A stretch of DNA of 64,000 nt from the NCBI RefSeq assembly GCF_008704205.1, contig NZ_VXLC01000004.1:310001-374000 (forward strand), in the 5' to 3' direction. Source of the DNA: Nocardia colli (GTDB taxonomy: Bacteria > Actinomycetota > Actinomycetes > Mycobacteriales > Mycobacteriaceae). The position numbers were made by a program, and so were the translations under genes. Shown piece after piece: positions 15,928-25,355 of the stretch (position 1 is its first letter; each line of letters opens with the position of its first letter). Under the pieces are notes generated by a model. That model had not been told where the DNA came from. It ran no database searches and saw only the letters and a list, made by a program, of their open reading frames with translations.

Positions 15928-17112
15928 ATGCCGAATCAGCCACTCTCCGAAGCCGTCGAACTCCCCACCGCTCGCGCGTCCGGTTGCCCCTTCGACCCGC
16001 CCGCGGAACTGGCCACTTTGCCTCCGCTCGTCCGCATGAAGTTCCCCGACGGCCACCGCGGCTGGCTCGCCACCGGGCACGCGACCGTCCGCGCGATCCT
16101 CGCCGACCCGCGCTTCAGCGTGCGCTACGAGCTGGGCCACAACCCGATCGCCGATCTGGGCCCGATGCCGCCCGCACCGCCCGGCGACATGCTCGGCGTC
16201 GACCCGCCGCAGCACACCCGCTACCGAAAGTTGTTGGCAGGCAAGTTCACCGTGCGCCGGATGGCCGTGCTCACCGAGCGCGTGGAGCAGATCACCACCG
16301 AGCACCTGGACGCGATGGCGCGCACCGGCGGGCCGGTCGACCTGGTCGACGCGTTCGCCTTCCCGATCCCCGCGCTGACCATCTGCGAGCTGCTCGGCGT
16401 CCCCGCCGCCGAGCGCGATCGATTCCGCCGGTACGTCGAGGTGGCCAACGACAACAACTCGACCGGGGCCGACCGATCGGCGGCGTTCGCGGCGGTCGAG
16501 CAGCACATCCACACCTTGGCGGTGGCCAAGCGCGCCGAACCGGCCGACGACCTGCTCAGCGATCTCACCGACTCCGACCTCAGCGAGGACGAACTGGCCG
16601 GCGTCGGCGCCCTGCTGCTCGGCGCGGGCCTGGACACCACGGCGAACATGCTGGCGCTGGGCACCTTCGCGCTGCTGTCCCACCCCGCCCAACTCGCCGA
16701 ACTACGCGCTCGGCCCGAACTAGCCGACCAGACCGTCGAAGAGCTCATGCGCTATTTGAGCATCGTGCCGACCACGTCGCGGACGGCCTTGGCGGACGTC
16801 GAGCTGGACGGGCAGGCGATCAAAGCGGGGGAGACGGTCGCGCTATCGATCCAGGGAGCCAACCGTGACCCGGCCAAGTTCGACGAGCCCGATGCCTTCG
16901 ACATCCAGCGCAGCGCCGTCGGACATGTCGGCTTCGGTCACGGCGTCCACCAGTGCCTCGGTCAGCAACTTGCCCGCGTCGAGATGCGAGTCGCACTGCC
17001 CGCCTTGGTGAATCGCTTCCCGACGCTGCGGCTCGCCGTCCCCGCCCAGGACATCCCGCTGCGCCACGACATGGACGTCTATGGGGTGCACCGGCTCCCG
17101 GTCACCTGGTAG
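15928..17112 (+). CDS. Cytochrome P450
   Basis: 394-residue soluble bacterial P450. The I-helix oxygen-activation motif is [10 protein letters not shown] (about 232-241), the ExxR motif is in EELMRYL, and the heme loop is [18 protein letters not shown] with axial C343. The conserved HTRYRKLL (C-helix) and PPQ are also present. Soluble P450s of this type hydroxylate or epoxidise lipophilic substrates using a ferredoxin and reductase. AGGAATT precedes ATG 15928. A ferredoxin ORF begins 9 bases after the stop but is truncated, so electrons must come from another ferredoxin. Confidence 0.95.
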   Translation: MPNQPLSEAVELPTARASGCPFDPPAELATLPPLVRMKFPDGHRGWLATGHATVRAILADPRFSVRYELGHNPIADLGPMPPAPPGDMLGVDPPQHTRYRKLLAGKFTVRRMAVLTERVEQITTEHLDAMARTGGPVDLVDAFAFPIPALTICELLGVPAAERDRFRRYVEVANDNNSTGADRSAAFAAVEQHIHTLAVAKRAEPADDLLSDLTDSDLSEDELAGVGALLLGAGLDTTANMLALGTFALLSHPAQLAELRARPELADQTVEELMRYLSIVPTTSRTALADVELDGQAIKAGETVALSIQGANRDPAKFDEPDAFDIQRSAVGHVGFGHGVHQCLGQQLARVEMRVALPALVNRFPTLRLAVPAQDIPLRHDMDVYGVHRLPVTW

Positions 17113-17121
17113 GCGGGCGCG

Positions 17122-17220
17122 ATGAAGATCTCCGCCGACCGGCGCCGCTGCATCGGTGCGGGGATGTGCGTCCTGCTCGCGTCCGGCGCTCAGCTGTGCT
17201 CGGTCAGGTACTCCAGGTAG
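17122..17220 (+). pseudogene. Truncated 3Fe-4S ferredoxin
   Basis: The frame reads MKISADRRRCIGAGMCVLLA, the standard opening of small P450-partner ferredoxins with CxxxxxC spacing of the first cluster cysteines. Similarity then stops near base 17182 and the frame closes at 17220, giving 32 residues in place of about 63-70. The remaining cluster cysteines are lost. The break coincides with the 3' end of the convergent gene at 17190-17462, suggesting a deletion that joined the two. It cannot bind a cluster by itself. Confidence 0.7.
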
Positions 17221-17462
17221 AACGGCCGCAGCACCTCGGCGATCTCGCCGTCACCCGCGTGGATGTAGTCGTCGAGCATCGGCAGCACGTACTTGATGTC
17301 CGCCTCGCTCTCCCCGAGGTTGCCCGCGGCGGCCTCGGCCGCCGGGATCGAGGTGAGCAGCCGCCACAGGAACTTCACGTCCCCGTGCCGCACGGCCGTC
17401 TTCACCGCCCGATCGTGCAGTTCCTTGGACGACAGCTTCTCCAGGTCCTCGTTACCGGCCAT
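17190..17462 (-). CDS. Conserved small helical hypothetical protein
   Basis: 90-residue acidic, all-helical protein: ELHDRAVKTAVRHGDVKFLW and AEVLRPFYLEYLTEHS are amphipathic helices. No signal or membrane segment. I know no function. ATG 17462 is preceded at 7 bases by TAGAGT, so it is probably leaderless. Longer upstream in-frame sequence is arginine-rich and unlike protein. Its 3' end overlaps the truncated ferredoxin frame. Confidence 0.7.
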   Translation of the reverse strand: MAGNEDLEKLSSKELHDRAVKTAVRHGDVKFLWRLLTSIPAAEAAAGNLGESEADIKYVLPMLDDYIHAGDGEIAEVLRPFYLEYLTEHS

Positions 17463-17469
17463 ACAGGCG

Positions 17470-17475
17470 ACTCTA
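17470..17475 (-). promoter_or_regulatory. -10 box for leaderless small helical protein gene
   Basis: TAGAGT on the minus strand, 7 bases before ATG 17462. Confidence 0.45.
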
Positions 17476-17642
17476 ACCGGCCCCGCCGACGGCCCGCGCC
17501 GACCCGGGCATTCGGGTCGGCGAGTGAGGTTAACGACAAATTCACGGACACGCCTACCTGTGCGGGAGCGAGGAAGCGTAGTTCGACGGTAGCGTCGATG
17601 GTGCGGGCCGCGGCGGTGTGGCTCGTACGGGAGGTCCTGACC

Positions 17643-17696
17643 GTGACTGAGCTGATCAGTACGAGGGGGCCGGCACCCGGCCCTCGTGGCATCTGA
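17643..17696 (+). CDS. Candidate 17-codon leader ORF upstream of phoH
   Basis: GTG with a GGAGG 8 bases upstream opens a 17-residue frame, [17 protein letters not shown], that ends 82 bases before phoH. Its second half encodes the hairpin at 17661-17687. It could be a regulatory leader peptide. In M. tuberculosis phoH2 is preceded by the small gene phoAT, but I cannot align this peptide with PhoAT. Confidence 0.35.
   Translation: MTELISTRGPAPGPRGI
17661..17687 (+). promoter_or_regulatory. GC-rich hairpin in the phoH leader
   Basis: ACGAGGG (17661-17667) pairs with CCCTCGT (17681-17687), extended by CCGG/CCGG around a CAC loop with a GG bulge. It lies inside the 17-codon ORF. There is no T-tract, so attenuation by Rho or translation is more likely than intrinsic termination. 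Confidence 0.4.
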
Positions 17697-17778
17697 CGGC
17701 AACGTCAGGTCCCATCAGGACGGACCGGTCCAGCGAGATCGTTCGTGCGGGTGCCGCGCGGACAAAGAGGAGCCCACC

Positions 17779-19164
17779 GTGACTGCTTCACGCTCCGTTC
17801 CCGCTCCCTCGGCGCAATCCCGTTCCGCGAAAGGCGGAACCGCCGCGAAGGGGGCACACCCCTCGCATTCCCCGGCCGATACCTTTGTCATCGACACTTC
17901 GGTCCTTTTGTCCGATCCCTGGGCGTTCACCCGGTTCGGCGAACACGACGTCGTGCTACCGCTGGTGGTCATCAGCGAACTCGAAGGCAAACGGCATCAC
18001 CATGAATTGGGCTGGTTCGCGCGGGAAGCCCTGCGCAACCTGGACGATCTTCGCCTGCAGCACGGCAGGCTGGATCAGCAGGTGCCGATCGGCACCGAGG
18101 GTGGAACGCTGCAGGTGGAACTGAACCACACCGATCCCGCGGTCCTTCCGGTCGGATTCCGCACCGACACCAATGATTCCCGAATCCTGGCCTGTGCACT
18201 CAATCTGGCGGCCGAGGGCCGTCAGGTGGTGCTCGTGTCCAAGGACATTCCGCTGCGGGTCAAAGCGAGTGCGGTGGGCTTGCAAGCCGACGAATACCAC
18301 GCACAGGACGTCGTTACTTCCGGCTGGTCCGGAATGGTGGAACTCGACGTCAGCACGGCGCAGATCGACCAGCTCTACTCCGATTCCGTCCTCGATATCG
18401 ATGACGCCCGGGAACTGCCCTGCCATACCGGAATCCGGTTGTTGGGCAGTAGCTCCAGCGCACTCGGCCGGGTCACCCCGGACAAGCGGGTGCAGCTGGT
18501 GCGTGAACGCGAGGCGTTCGGCCTGCACGGCCGCTCCGCCGAGCAGCGGATCGCGCTCGATCTGCTGCTGGACGAGAGCATCGGCATCGTCTCGCTCGGC
18601 GGCCGGGCGGGCACCGGCAAGTCCGCGCTCGCGCTGACCGCGGGCCTGGAGGCGGTGCTGGAGCGGCGAACTCAGCGAAAGGTGGTTGTTTTTCGTCCGC
18701 TCTACGCGGTCGGCGGCCAGGAGCTCGGCTACCTGCCGGGTAGCGAGAGCGAGAAGATGGGCCCGTGGGCCCAGGCGGTCTTCGACACGCTCGACGGGCT
18801 GGCCAGTCGCGAGGTGATGGAGGAGGTGCTCGCCCGCGACATGCTGGAGGTGTTGCCGCTCACCCACATTCGCGGACGGTCGTTGCACGACTCGTTCGTG
18901 ATCGTGGACGAGGCCCAGTCGCTGGAACGCAATGTGCTGCTGACGGTGCTCAGCCGACTCGGCACCGGCTCGCGGGTGGTGCTCACTCACGATGTGGCGC
19001 AACGGGACAACCTGCGCGTCGGCCGGCACGACGGCGTGGCCGCGGTGATCGAGAAGCTCAAGGGTCACCCGTTGTTTGCTCACATCACGCTGACCCGCAG
19101 TGAGCGTTCGCCGATCGCGGCGCTCGTGACCGAGATGCTGGAGGAGTACGGCCCCAACGCCTGA
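17779..19164 (+). CDS. phoH2: PhoH2-type PIN domain plus PhoH ATPase
   Basis: 461 residues. A PIN ribonuclease domain spans about 33-165 ([16 protein letters not shown] with the first acidic residue, [32 protein letters not shown]). A PhoH-like RNA helicase/ATPase domain spans about 240-461 with Walker [14 protein letters not shown] and Walker [14 protein letters not shown]. Mycobacterial PhoH2 couples ATP-driven RNA unwinding to PIN cleavage. GTG 17779 has AGGAG at good spacing. The Ser-rich first 30 residues are an added tail. It sits in the Rv1092c-Rv1099c-like core block. Confidence 0.93.
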   Translation: MTASRSVPAPSAQSRSAKGGTAAKGAHPSHSPADTFVIDTSVLLSDPWAFTRFGEHDVVLPLVVISELEGKRHHHELGWFAREALRNLDDLRLQHGRLDQQVPIGTEGGTLQVELNHTDPAVLPVGFRTDTNDSRILACALNLAAEGRQVVLVSKDIPLRVKASAVGLQADEYHAQDVVTSGWSGMVELDVSTAQIDQLYSDSVLDIDDARELPCHTGIRLLGSSSSALGRVTPDKRVQLVREREAFGLHGRSAEQRIALDLLLDESIGIVSLGGRAGTGKSALALTAGLEAVLERRTQRKVVVFRPLYAVGGQELGYLPGSESEKMGPWAQAVFDTLDGLASREVMEEVLARDMLEVLPLTHIRGRSLHDSFVIVDEAQSLERNVLLTVLSRLGTGSRVVLTHDVAQRDNLRVGRHDGVAAVIEKLKGHPLFAHITLTRSERSPIAALVTEMLEEYGPNA

Positions 19165-19339
19165 GTTGGGCGGTGTGTTTCCGCTCACAGTCGCCGGGTA
19201 ATATCCCTGCGATAGCTGTTCGGTATGACCCGGCGTGTCCCTGGTGGATTCGCCGGGTCATTGCTGAACATCGGCCTAGGCTGCCAGCGGCGTCACCGAG
19301 TCGGCGACGTCCTCGGTAGCCACTTTCGAGAGGATGGAA

Positions 19340-19879
19340 ATGCACCACTTCGCTCGACGAACGGCTGGATACACTGCCCTGCTCGCCGCAGCAGGCCTGA
19401 TCGTCGCCGGCTGCAGCAAGGACGACGACAAGAACGACAACAACGCGGCAGCGTCCATCACCACCACCACGGCCGCGATGCAGCACGGCGAGGAGCACGC
19501 CTCGGGTGCCGCGGAAGAGACCAAGATCGCCACACAGCGCGGTGACCTCACGGTCTCCGGTGCGATCTTCGACAAGTACGTGCAGTCCGGCGGTCCGGCC
19601 GGCGCGCTCGGCGCTCCGCTGGAGGCGCAGGAGTCCGGTCCGGAGGACGGCAAATACCAGGACTTCGTCGGCGGCACGGTGTACAAGGCCAAGGACGGCG
19701 AAGCGCACATCGTCTGGGGCGAGATCCGCAAGGCGTGGGAGGACAACGGCGGCGCCATGGGCAAGCTCGGCTACCCGACCAGCGACGAGAAGGACATCGC
19801 AGGCGGCAAGGAGAGCGACTTCTCCGGCGGCACCATCACCTGGGTCGACGGCAAGACCACGGTCACCCCGAAGCAGTAG
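19340..19879 (+). CDS. LGFP-repeat lipoprotein
   Basis: 179 residues. Signal peptide ARRTAGYTALLAAAGLIVAGC with lipobox VAG-C; then an acidic Asp/Asn stretch and a Thr-rich linker. Two LGFP-type repeats follow: PAGALGAPLEAQESGPE...YQDFVGGTVY and GKLGYPTSDEKDIAGGKESDF...GGTITW. LGFP repeats occur in envelope proteins of mycolate-bearing actinobacteria and are thought to anchor to or contact the cell wall. ATG 19340 is preferred to ATG 19334 because GAGAGG is then 6 bases away. A perfect hairpin terminator follows. Confidence 0.85.
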   Translation: MHHFARRTAGYTALLAAAGLIVAGCSKDDDKNDNNAAASITTTTAAMQHGEEHASGAAEETKIATQRGDLTVSGAIFDKYVQSGGPAGALGAPLEAQESGPEDGKYQDFVGGTVYKAKDGEAHIVWGEIRKAWEDNGGAMGKLGYPTSDEKDIAGGKESDFSGGTITWVDGKTTVTPKQ

Positions 19880-19886
19880 TCGGTGC

Positions 19887-19920
19887 GGCGTCCGGGACGC
19901 CCCGAGCGGTCCCGGACGCC
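19887..19920 (+). terminator. Hairpin terminator after LGFP lipoprotein
   Basis: GGCGTCCGGGAC and its exact complement, 12 bp, with a 10-base loop, starting 8 bases after the stop. No T-tract. Confidence 0.65.
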
Positions 19921-19965
19921 CGTCCAGTCTCATTCCAAAAATCCCCGTATCACGGGCTCAACCGC

Positions 19966-19971
19966 TAGGTT
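19966..19971 (+). promoter_or_regulatory. -10 box for leaderless desaturase gene
   Basis: TAGGTT, 6 bases, then GTG 19978; no ribosome-binding site. Confidence 0.5.
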
Positions 19972-19977
19972 GTCTAG

Positions 19978-20832
19978 GTGCAAACTCTCTTGACCGATCG
20001 CGAGTTGCTCGAATCCCTCGCGCTGGACGTGGAATCCATTCTGCGCCGTCACATCGACGCCGCCGACGGATGGCAGCCGCACGATTTCGTGCCGTGGGAC
20101 GACGGCCGTAACTTCGCGTTCCTGCACGGCACCGACTGGGCGCCGGAGCAGTCCGAGCTGAGCGACGTCGCCAAGCTCGCCCTGACGGTCAGCGTGCTGA
20201 TCGCGGACAACCTGCCCTCGTATCACCGCGAGCTCGGCAAGTATCTGCGCACCGGCGCCTGGTGGCGCTGGGTCGGCCGGTGGACCGCCGAGGAGAACCG
20301 CCACGAGATCCTGATCCGCAACTTCCTCATGACGACCAGGTCGGTGGACCCGGTCGCGCTGGAGCGGATGCGGATGGACAACATGACCACCGGCTTCCGC
20401 CGCCCCGGCATGCACCTGCTCGACGTGCTGGCCGCCTGCGCGTTCGAGGAGATCGCCGCCGCGATCCGGCATCGCAACACCGCCGCGCTCGACGAGAGCC
20501 CGATGGTCACCGCGATCGCCGAACGCATCGCGATCGACGACGAGATGCAGGCGGTCGTGTTCGCCGAGCTGGTCGAGGCGGGCCTGAACGTGGCGCCGGA
20601 TCAGGCGATGCGGGCCATTGCCGACCAGGTGGCCGGTTTCACCGTGCCGTCGGTGACGCTCGCCGACGGGCGCAACAGCGACGACGTGCTCGCCGAGGCC
20701 GGGATCTACGATCCGGCCAAGCAGGACGAGCTGGTGTTCAAGCCGCTGCTGCAGCGGTGGAACGTCTTCACCCGGACCGATCTCGGTGAAGCGGGCGAAA
20801 AGGCGCGCGAAGAACTCGCGTACCTGCGCTGA
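19978..20832 (+). CDS. desA2: DesA2-like acyl-ACP desaturase family protein
   Basis: 284-residue ferritin-like di-iron protein. WTAEENRHEILIRNFL carries the EENRH iron-binding helix; the second helix reads FEEIAAAIRHRNTA, where EE and the spaced His match the second EExxH-type motif; DDEMQAVVF is a further acidic helix. Homologues desaturate acyl-ACP for mycolic acid synthesis. M. tuberculosis DesA2 (Rv1094, 275 residues) sits between glyA1 and phoH2; here the gene lies just after phoH2. No classic N-terminal membrane helices, so it is soluble. Confidence 0.85.
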   Translation: MQTLLTDRELLESLALDVESILRRHIDAADGWQPHDFVPWDDGRNFAFLHGTDWAPEQSELSDVAKLALTVSVLIADNLPSYHRELGKYLRTGAWWRWVGRWTAEENRHEILIRNFLMTTRSVDPVALERMRMDNMTTGFRRPGMHLLDVLAACAFEEIAAAIRHRNTAALDESPMVTAIAERIAIDDEMQAVVFAELVEAGLNVAPDQAMRAIADQVAGFTVPSVTLADGRNSDDVLAEAGIYDPAKQDELVFKPLLQRWNVFTRTDLGEAGEKAREELAYLR

Positions 20833-20839
20833 ATTACTC

Positions 20840-20883
20840 CCGGTCGGCGCGTGGTTTTACCGCGCCGGCCGGTTTTCTTTCTT
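20840..20883 (+). terminator. Intrinsic terminator with T-tract
   Basis: CCGGTCGGCGCG (20840-20851) pairs with CGCGCCGGCCGG (20861-20872) with one wobble, then TTTTCTTTCTT. It starts 7 bases after the desaturase stop. A full Rho-independent terminator of this kind is unusual in such GC-rich DNA. Confidence 0.8.
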
Positions 20884-20973
20884 GCGCCGCGAAATGTGAT
20901 GAAACACACGTGGCATTGCTCGCGATTAGCTGAGTACATCCGCAATGCGCGGACGCAAGAAAGGAAAGAATCA

Positions 20974-21063
20974 ATGATCCTCTCAGCAATTGTCTCGGGC
21001 CTCGTCGCACTGGTGACTCTTGGCGCAGGTGCCTTCCTTACGGCACTCGGCATCTTTTTGTGA
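20974..21063 (+). CDS. 29-residue single-helix membrane peptide
   Basis: ATG 20974 follows GAAAGGAAAG at 5-base spacing and encodes 29 residues, MILSAIVSGLVALVTLGAGA plus FLTALGIFL. The peptide is almost wholly hydrophobic with no charged residue: one transmembrane helix rich in Gly and small residues. It lies after a strong terminator, in a comparatively AT-rich spacer, and has its own downstream hairpin, so it is an independent unit. It may be a small membrane regulator, a porin-like peptide or a toxin; none can be chosen from sequence. Confidence 0.6.
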   Translation: MILSAIVSGLVALVTLGAGAFLTALGIFL

Positions 21064-21069
21064 TGCCCT

Positions 21070-21105
21070 GCGCGGGTACGTCTACTTCGGCTGACCTACC
21101 CGCGC
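21070..21105 (+). terminator. Hairpin after the 29-residue peptide gene
   Basis: GCGCGGGTA (21070-21078) and its exact complement TACCCGCGC (21097-21105), 7 bases after the stop. No T-tract. Confidence 0.5.
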
Positions 21106-21180
21106 ATACGCTTGTTCGGGCGTCACGCTGGACCATGAGGGTATTCAACGTGGCGCCCGACACGGCGTCGAAAGTCCCTG

Positions 21181-22587
21181 TTACTTAGTATCTTCCACCT
21201 TCGCCATCGACAGCACATCCAATCGCCGGTCGAGTTCTTCCTCGGTGAGTTTCTCGTCGAGCAGACCACGATCGATAACCGTCTGGCGAATTGTCTTCTT
21301 CTGCTTCAGCGCTTCCTTGGCGACCGCGGCGGCTTCTTCATAACCGATTGCCGAATTCAGCGGCGTCACAATGGACGGCGACGATTCCGCCAAGGTGCGC
21401 AGATGATCCACATTGGCGACCAGACCGTGCACACACCGGTCGGCGAAGAGCCGGGAAACATTGGCCAGCAAGCGAATCGACTCGAGCAGATTGCGCGCCA
21501 TCACCGGGATATAGACATTCAGCTCGAACGCGCCGTTCGCCCCGCCGAACGCGACCGCCGCGTCATTACCGATTACCTGCGCCGCCACCTGCGTGACCGC
21601 CTCCGGCAGAACGGGATTGACTTTGCCGGGCATGATCGAACTGCCGGGCTGCAGATCCGGCAGCTGAAGCTCGCCCAGACCGGTCAGCGGCCCCGATCCC
21701 ATCCACCGAATGTCGTTGGCGATCTTGGTGAGACTCACCGCGACCGTGCGCACCGCGCCCGACGCCTCGACCAGCCCGTCCCGCGCAGCCTGCGCCTCGA
21801 AGTGATCCGCAGCCTCGCGCAGCGCGTCCAGCCCGGTCGAACGGACCAGCTCCGCAACGACCTTCCCGCCGAAACCGGCGGGCGCGTTGAGCCCGGTGCC
21901 GACCGCGGTGCCGCCGATCGGCAGCTCGCCGAGCCGCGGCAGCGTCGCCAGCAGCCGCTCGATGCCCGCCGCGATCTGCCTGGTGTAGCCGCCGAACTCC
22001 TGACCGAGCGTGACCGGCACCGCGTCCATCAGATGGGTGCGGCCCGACTTGACCACCGTCCGCCACTCGGTCGCCTTGTCCAGCAGGGCGAGCCGCAGGT
22101 GATCCAGCGCGGGCACCAGATCGGTGATGACCGCCTCGGTGGCCGCCAGGTGCACGGCGGTGGGGAAGGTGTCGTTGGACGACTGGGACATGTTCACGTC
22201 GTCGTTCGGGTGCACGGTGACGCCGTTCGCCTTGGCGATCGAGGCGATCACCTCGTTGGCGTTCATGTTCGAGCTGGTGCCCGAGCCGGTCTGGAACACA
22301 TCGATCGGGAACTGCGCGTCGTGCTTGCCCGCGGCGATCTCGTTCGCCGCGGCGATGATGGCGTCGGCCTTGGCCGGATCGAGCAGTCCGAGATCTCGAT
22401 TCACCTTGGCGCAGGCGGCTTTCAGCAGGCCGAGCGCGCGGATCTGCGCGCGCTCCAGGCCGCGGCCGCTGATCGGGAAGTTCTCCACGGCCCGCTGGGT
22501 CTGCGCGCGCCAGAGTGCGTCCACCGGAACCCGGACCTCGCCCATGGTGTCGTGCTCGATGCGGTACTGCTGCGTCTCCTCGGTCAT
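21181..22587 (-). CDS. fumC: Class II fumarate hydratase
   Basis: Interconverts fumarate and malate in the TCA cycle as a homotetramer without an iron-sulfur cluster. 468 residues. Motifs: [55 protein letters not shown] and the family signature [12 protein letters not shown] on the mobile catalytic loop. Start ATG 22587 lies 7 bases from a TAGGGT box, predicting a leaderless mRNA separate from glpX, whose terminator precedes it. Matches M. tuberculosis fum (Rv1098c) in position. Confidence 0.96.
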   Translation of the reverse strand: MTEETQQYRIEHDTMGEVRVPVDALWRAQTQRAVENFPISGRGLERAQIRALGLLKAACAKVNRDLGLLDPAKADAIIAAANEIAAGKHDAQFPIDVFQTGSGTSSNMNANEVIASIAKANGVTVHPNDDVNMSQSSNDTFPTAVHLAATEAVITDLVPALDHLRLALLDKATEWRTVVKSGRTHLMDAVPVTLGQEFGGYTRQIAAGIERLLATLPRLGELPIGGTAVGTGLNAPAGFGGKVVAELVRSTGLDALREAADHFEAQAARDGLVEASGAVRTVAVSLTKIANDIRWMGSGPLTGLGELQLPDLQPGSSIMPGKVNPVLPEAVTQVAAQVIGNDAAVAFGGANGAFELNVYIPVMARNLLESIRLLANVSRLFADRCVHGLVANVDHLRTLAESSPSIVTPLNSAIGYEEAAAVAKEALKQKKTIRQTVIDRGLLDEKLTEEELDRRLDVLSMAKVEDTK

Positions 22588-22594
22588 GATTTCG

Positions 22595-22600
22595 ACCCTA
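22595..22600 (-). promoter_or_regulatory. -10 box for leaderless fumC
   Basis: TAGGGT on the minus strand, 7 bases before ATG 22587. Confidence 0.5.
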
Positions 22601-22666
22601 TGCCGCACCAAGCGGCCGTGGGGCTGCCACGCCTGTAGTGATTCGCACATGCGGCAGCCGGAATAA

Positions 22667-22702
22667 GAAAGACGCGCAGGCGGGCAGGCCTGCGCGTCTT
22701 TC
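22667..22702 (-). terminator. Intrinsic terminator after glpX
   Basis: Perfect 15-bp stem GAAAGACGCGCAGGC with a 6-base loop. Read on the minus strand it ends in GTCTTTCTTATT, a T-rich tail, and lies 16 bases past the glpX stop. It separates glpX from fumC. Confidence 0.8.
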
Positions 22703-22718
22703 ACGGGTCGATGCCGGG

Positions 22719-23762
22719 TCAGGGCAGCGGCGGCACCGCGTGCTCGTCGCCGATGAAGTCGACCGAGGAGTACTCGCGCAGCTTGGTCAGGCGGTGGTAG
22801 GCGTCGATCATCCGGACGGTGCCGGACTTGGAGCGCATCACGATCGACTGGGTAGAGGCGCCGCCGCCGTAGTAGCGGACGCCGCGCAGCAGGTCGCCGT
22901 CGGTGACGCCGGTCGCGCAGAAGAAGACATTGTCGCCGGCGACCAGGTCCTCGGTGGTGAGCACCCGATCGAGATCGTGGCCCGCGTCGATCGCCTTCTG
23001 CCGCTCGTCGTCGTCGGTCGGGGCCAGCATGCCCTGGAGTTCGCCGCCCATACAGCGCATCGCGGCGGCCGCGATGATGCCCTCGGGGGTGCCGCCGACG
23101 CCGACCAGGATGTCGGTGCCCGAATCGGGGCGGGCCGCGGCGATGGCGCCCGCGACGTCGCCGTCGGAGATCAGCCGGATGCGCGCGCCCGCGTCACGGA
23201 CCTCCTGGATCAGCCCGGCGTGCCTGGGCCGGTCCAGGATGCAGACGGTCAGGTCCGACTTCGACAGGCTCTTGGCCTTGGCCACCCGACGGATGTTCTC
23301 GCCGATCGGGACGGAGATATCGATCACGTCCGCGGCGTCCGGGCCGACCGCGATCTTGCTCATGTAGAACACCGCGGACGGGTCGAACATCGCGCCGCGC
23401 TGGGCCACCGCGAGCACCGCGATGGCGCCCGGCGAACCCTTCGACATCAGCGTGGTGCCGTCGACCGGGTCGACCGCGAAGTCGACCTCGGGACCGGTGC
23501 CGTCACCGACCAGCTCGCCGTTGAACAGCATGGGCGCCTCGTCCTTCTCGCCCTCGCCGATGACCACGATGCCGCGCATGGACACCGAGTTCACCAGCTG
23601 CCGCATCGCGTCCACCGCGGCGCCGTCGCCCCCCTCTTTGTCGCCGCGGCCGACCCACCGGCCCGCGGCCATCGCACCGGCCTCGGTGACGCGGACCAGC
23701 TCCAGTGCGAGGTTGCGGTCCGGCGCCTCGCGGCGGCTCGGTGTCGGGGAAGATGCCGTCAT
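22719..23762 (-). CDS. glpX: Class II fructose-1,6-bisphosphatase
   Basis: Gluconeogenic enzyme that removes the C1 phosphate of fructose 1,6-bisphosphate; the main FBPase of mycobacteria is of this class. 347 residues with [13 protein letters not shown], the metal-binding [17 protein letters not shown], and [23 protein letters not shown] 23762 is preceded by AGGAGG. Followed by a strong terminator and then fumC. Position equals Rv1099c. Confidence 0.96.
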   Translation of the reverse strand: MTASSPTPSRREAPDRNLALELVRVTEAGAMAAGRWVGRGDKEGGDGAAVDAMRQLVNSVSMRGIVVIGEGEKDEAPMLFNGELVGDGTGPEVDFAVDPVDGTTLMSKGSPGAIAVLAVAQRGAMFDPSAVFYMSKIAVGPDAADVIDISVPIGENIRRVAKAKSLSKSDLTVCILDRPRHAGLIQEVRDAGARIRLISDGDVAGAIAAARPDSGTDILVGVGGTPEGIIAAAAMRCMGGELQGMLAPTDDDERQKAIDAGHDLDRVLTTEDLVAGDNVFFCATGVTDGDLLRGVRYYGGGASTQSIVMRSKSGTVRMIDAYHRLTKLREYSSVDFIGDEHAVPPLP

Positions 23763-23891
23763 TGCGGGGTGCCTCCTGTGCGTCGGTACGTACCGGACGA
23801 TTGTCTCACTCCGACTGAGACGGGCGTACACCCTGCACGCCCCAGCGGGGTGCGAGCTCGAGCACCCGACCCACGAGTGGATACTGAGTGC

Positions 23892-24461
23892 GTGTCCCCA
23901 CAAAAGCCACGCATCATGAACGACTACCGGGATCTGTTCTGGTCACTGATTCCGCTCGTGCTGATCGCCGTGGTTTTCGCCGGCCTGGCCAGCCAATGCA
24001 GTTTCGCCGCAAAGGGTCCGACGCAGGGGCAGATTCCCCACTTCGACGTGAAGGCGGCGTTGACCTCCGACGCGCGCAGCCTGCCGTTCCCCATCCGGAA
24101 CCCGGCCGTGCCCTCGGACTGGACGCCCAACTCCGGCAGCCGCGAATCGATCAGCGGCACCGGCGGCGGCCCGATCAGCACTGTCGGCTATATCACTGGC
24201 CACGGCTCCTACATGCGCTTCAGCCAGAGCAACGCGACCGAGGAATCGATGTCGCGGTTCGTCCTCGGCTCCCGCTACGCCACCGGCACCGAGCAGGTCG
24301 GCGACCAGAAGTGGATCGTCTACTCCGAGCCCGGCTCGGAATCGGCCTGGATCGCCGACCTCGGCCAGTCCCGGGCGCTGATCACCGGCGCCGGGCAGCG
24401 CGACTCGTTCGTCACGCTGGCCCAGGCGATCGCGGCGGCCCAGCCGATCAGCAAGCCCTGA
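23892..24461 (+). CDS. DUF4245 family membrane-anchored protein
   Basis: 189 residues, divergent from glpX as Rv1100 is in M. tuberculosis. A short cytoplasmic start ([19 protein letters not shown]) leads into one transmembrane helix ([17 protein letters not shown]), and an extracytoplasmic domain of about 150 residues follows with [29 protein letters not shown] and a C-terminal helix. The domain is found across actinobacteria with no known function. GTG 23892 is chosen by comparison; ATG 23916 is the alternative. Confidence 0.82.
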   Translation: MSPQKPRIMNDYRDLFWSLIPLVLIAVVFAGLASQCSFAAKGPTQGQIPHFDVKAALTSDARSLPFPIRNPAVPSDWTPNSGSRESISGTGGGPISTVGYITGHGSYMRFSQSNATEESMSRFVLGSRYATGTEQVGDQKWIVYSEPGSESAWIADLGQSRALITGAGQRDSFVTLAQAIAAAQPISKP

Positions 24462-24563
24462 CCCCGGTGCGCGTCGGCCCTGATGACTGGGGTCGTGCGC
24501 GCCGGACGGAGTCGTCGAATACTGCTTGTGGGCAGGGATTTCGGACGAACTCGGACAGAGCTG

Positions 24564-24779
24564 ATGAAGAAGACCATTGCGGGGCTCGCGGTCACCGCCA
24601 TGCTGGTGGCACCGGCCACCACTGCGACCGCCACACCGATCGACCAGGCGACGACCTCGACGCTCGTCGCCGACAGCGGCTCCGCCTCGGCGGGCGACTA
24701 CCTGTGCAAGCTGCTGCGGATGTTGCGCGCAGGCTGGGTCGACAGCTCGGGCGGCGGCCCGGCCTGCACCTTTCCCTAG
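24564..24779 (+). CDS. Small secreted protein with two cysteines
   Basis: 71 residues. The N-terminus MKKTIAGLAVTAMLVAPATT is a signal peptide, cleaved after about ATA (residues 21-25). The mature part is about 46 residues, with Cys in YLCKLLRML and GPACTFP that could form one disulfide after export. No family recognised. Its stop codon shares a CTAG with the stop of the convergent VOC gene. Confidence 0.65.
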   Translation: MKKTIAGLAVTAMLVAPATTATATPIDQATTSTLVADSGSASAGDYLCKLLRMLRAGWVDSSGGGPACTFP

Positions 24780-25120
24780 CGGTGGCTGACCACGTTGACG
24801 ATGGTGCCGCTGGGATCGCGGGCGAAGAAGCGGCGCACGCCCCACTCCTCGTCGGTCAGCGGATAGACGATGTCGGCGCCCGCGGCGGTCATCGTCGCGT
24901 GCACGGCATCGACATCCTCGACCTCGACGCTCATGTTCGGCTGTAGCTTCTCCGCACCCGGTCCGACCAGCAGCACCTGTGCGGTGGGGTTGGACGGGGA
25001 GACCATGGTGACGACCCAGCCGAGATCCATCGCCTCCTCGAAGCCGAGCTGCTTGTAGAACTCGCGGCTGCGCTCGGTATCGGTGGTGCGGATGTCCGGC
25101 GTGGCCCGGCGGATCGTCAT
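24776..25120 (-). CDS. VOC (glyoxalase/bleomycin resistance) fold protein
   Basis: 114-residue single-module VOC protein. [20 protein letters not shown] and [16 protein letters not shown] form the first beta-alpha-beta-beta-beta unit, and [20 protein letters not shown] with [15 protein letters not shown] the second, ending in the usual Asp-Pro-x-Gly turn. Metal ligands are not certain, so the function is open. ATG overlaps the xseB stop (ATGA), making it the last gene of the xseA-xseB operon. Confidence 0.82.
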   Translation of the reverse strand: MTIRRATPDIRTTDTERSREFYKQLGFEEAMDLGWVVTMVSPSNPTAQVLLVGPGAEKLQPNMSVEVEDVDAVHATMTAAGADIVYPLTDEEWGVRRFFARDPSGTIVNVVSHR

Positions 25121-25353
25121 TTGCCGTCCTCGAGGTCGGTGCGCGACAACGCGTCCTCGACGCGCTTCCTGGCCCCGGCCAGGTGTTCCTCGCAGCGGTT
25201 GGCCAGCGCCTCGCCGCGCTCCCACAGGGCCAGCGACTCGTCCAGGTCGAGACCGCCCTGCTCGAGCATCTTCACCACGTTGACCAGTTCGTCACGGGCA
25301 CGCTCGTAGCCGAAGGCGGCGATCTCGGCCATTTCGGTCTCGGGCTCGGCCAA
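25117..25353 (-). CDS. xseB: Exodeoxyribonuclease VII small subunit
   Basis: 78-residue acidic helical protein, typical size for Xse[21 protein letters not shown] and [20 protein letters not shown] form the conserved helical hairpin that binds the coiled-coil arm of XseA. Exonuclease VII degrades single-stranded DNA from both ends into oligonucleotides. Begins 2 bases after the xseA stop, so the subunits are coupled, and overlaps the following VOC gene. Confidence 0.94.
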   Translation of the reverse strand: MAEPETEMAEIAAFGYERARDELVNVVKMLEQGGLDLDESLALWERGEALANRCEEHLAGARKRVEDALSRTDLEDGK

Positions 25354-25355
25354 GG

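Noticed and set aside
12459..17220. Natural-product gene cluster (monooxygenase, epoxide hydrolase, P450, ferredoxin)
   Set aside because: No synthase, separate regulators and promoters for each part; a loose group of oxidative genes is the simpler view.
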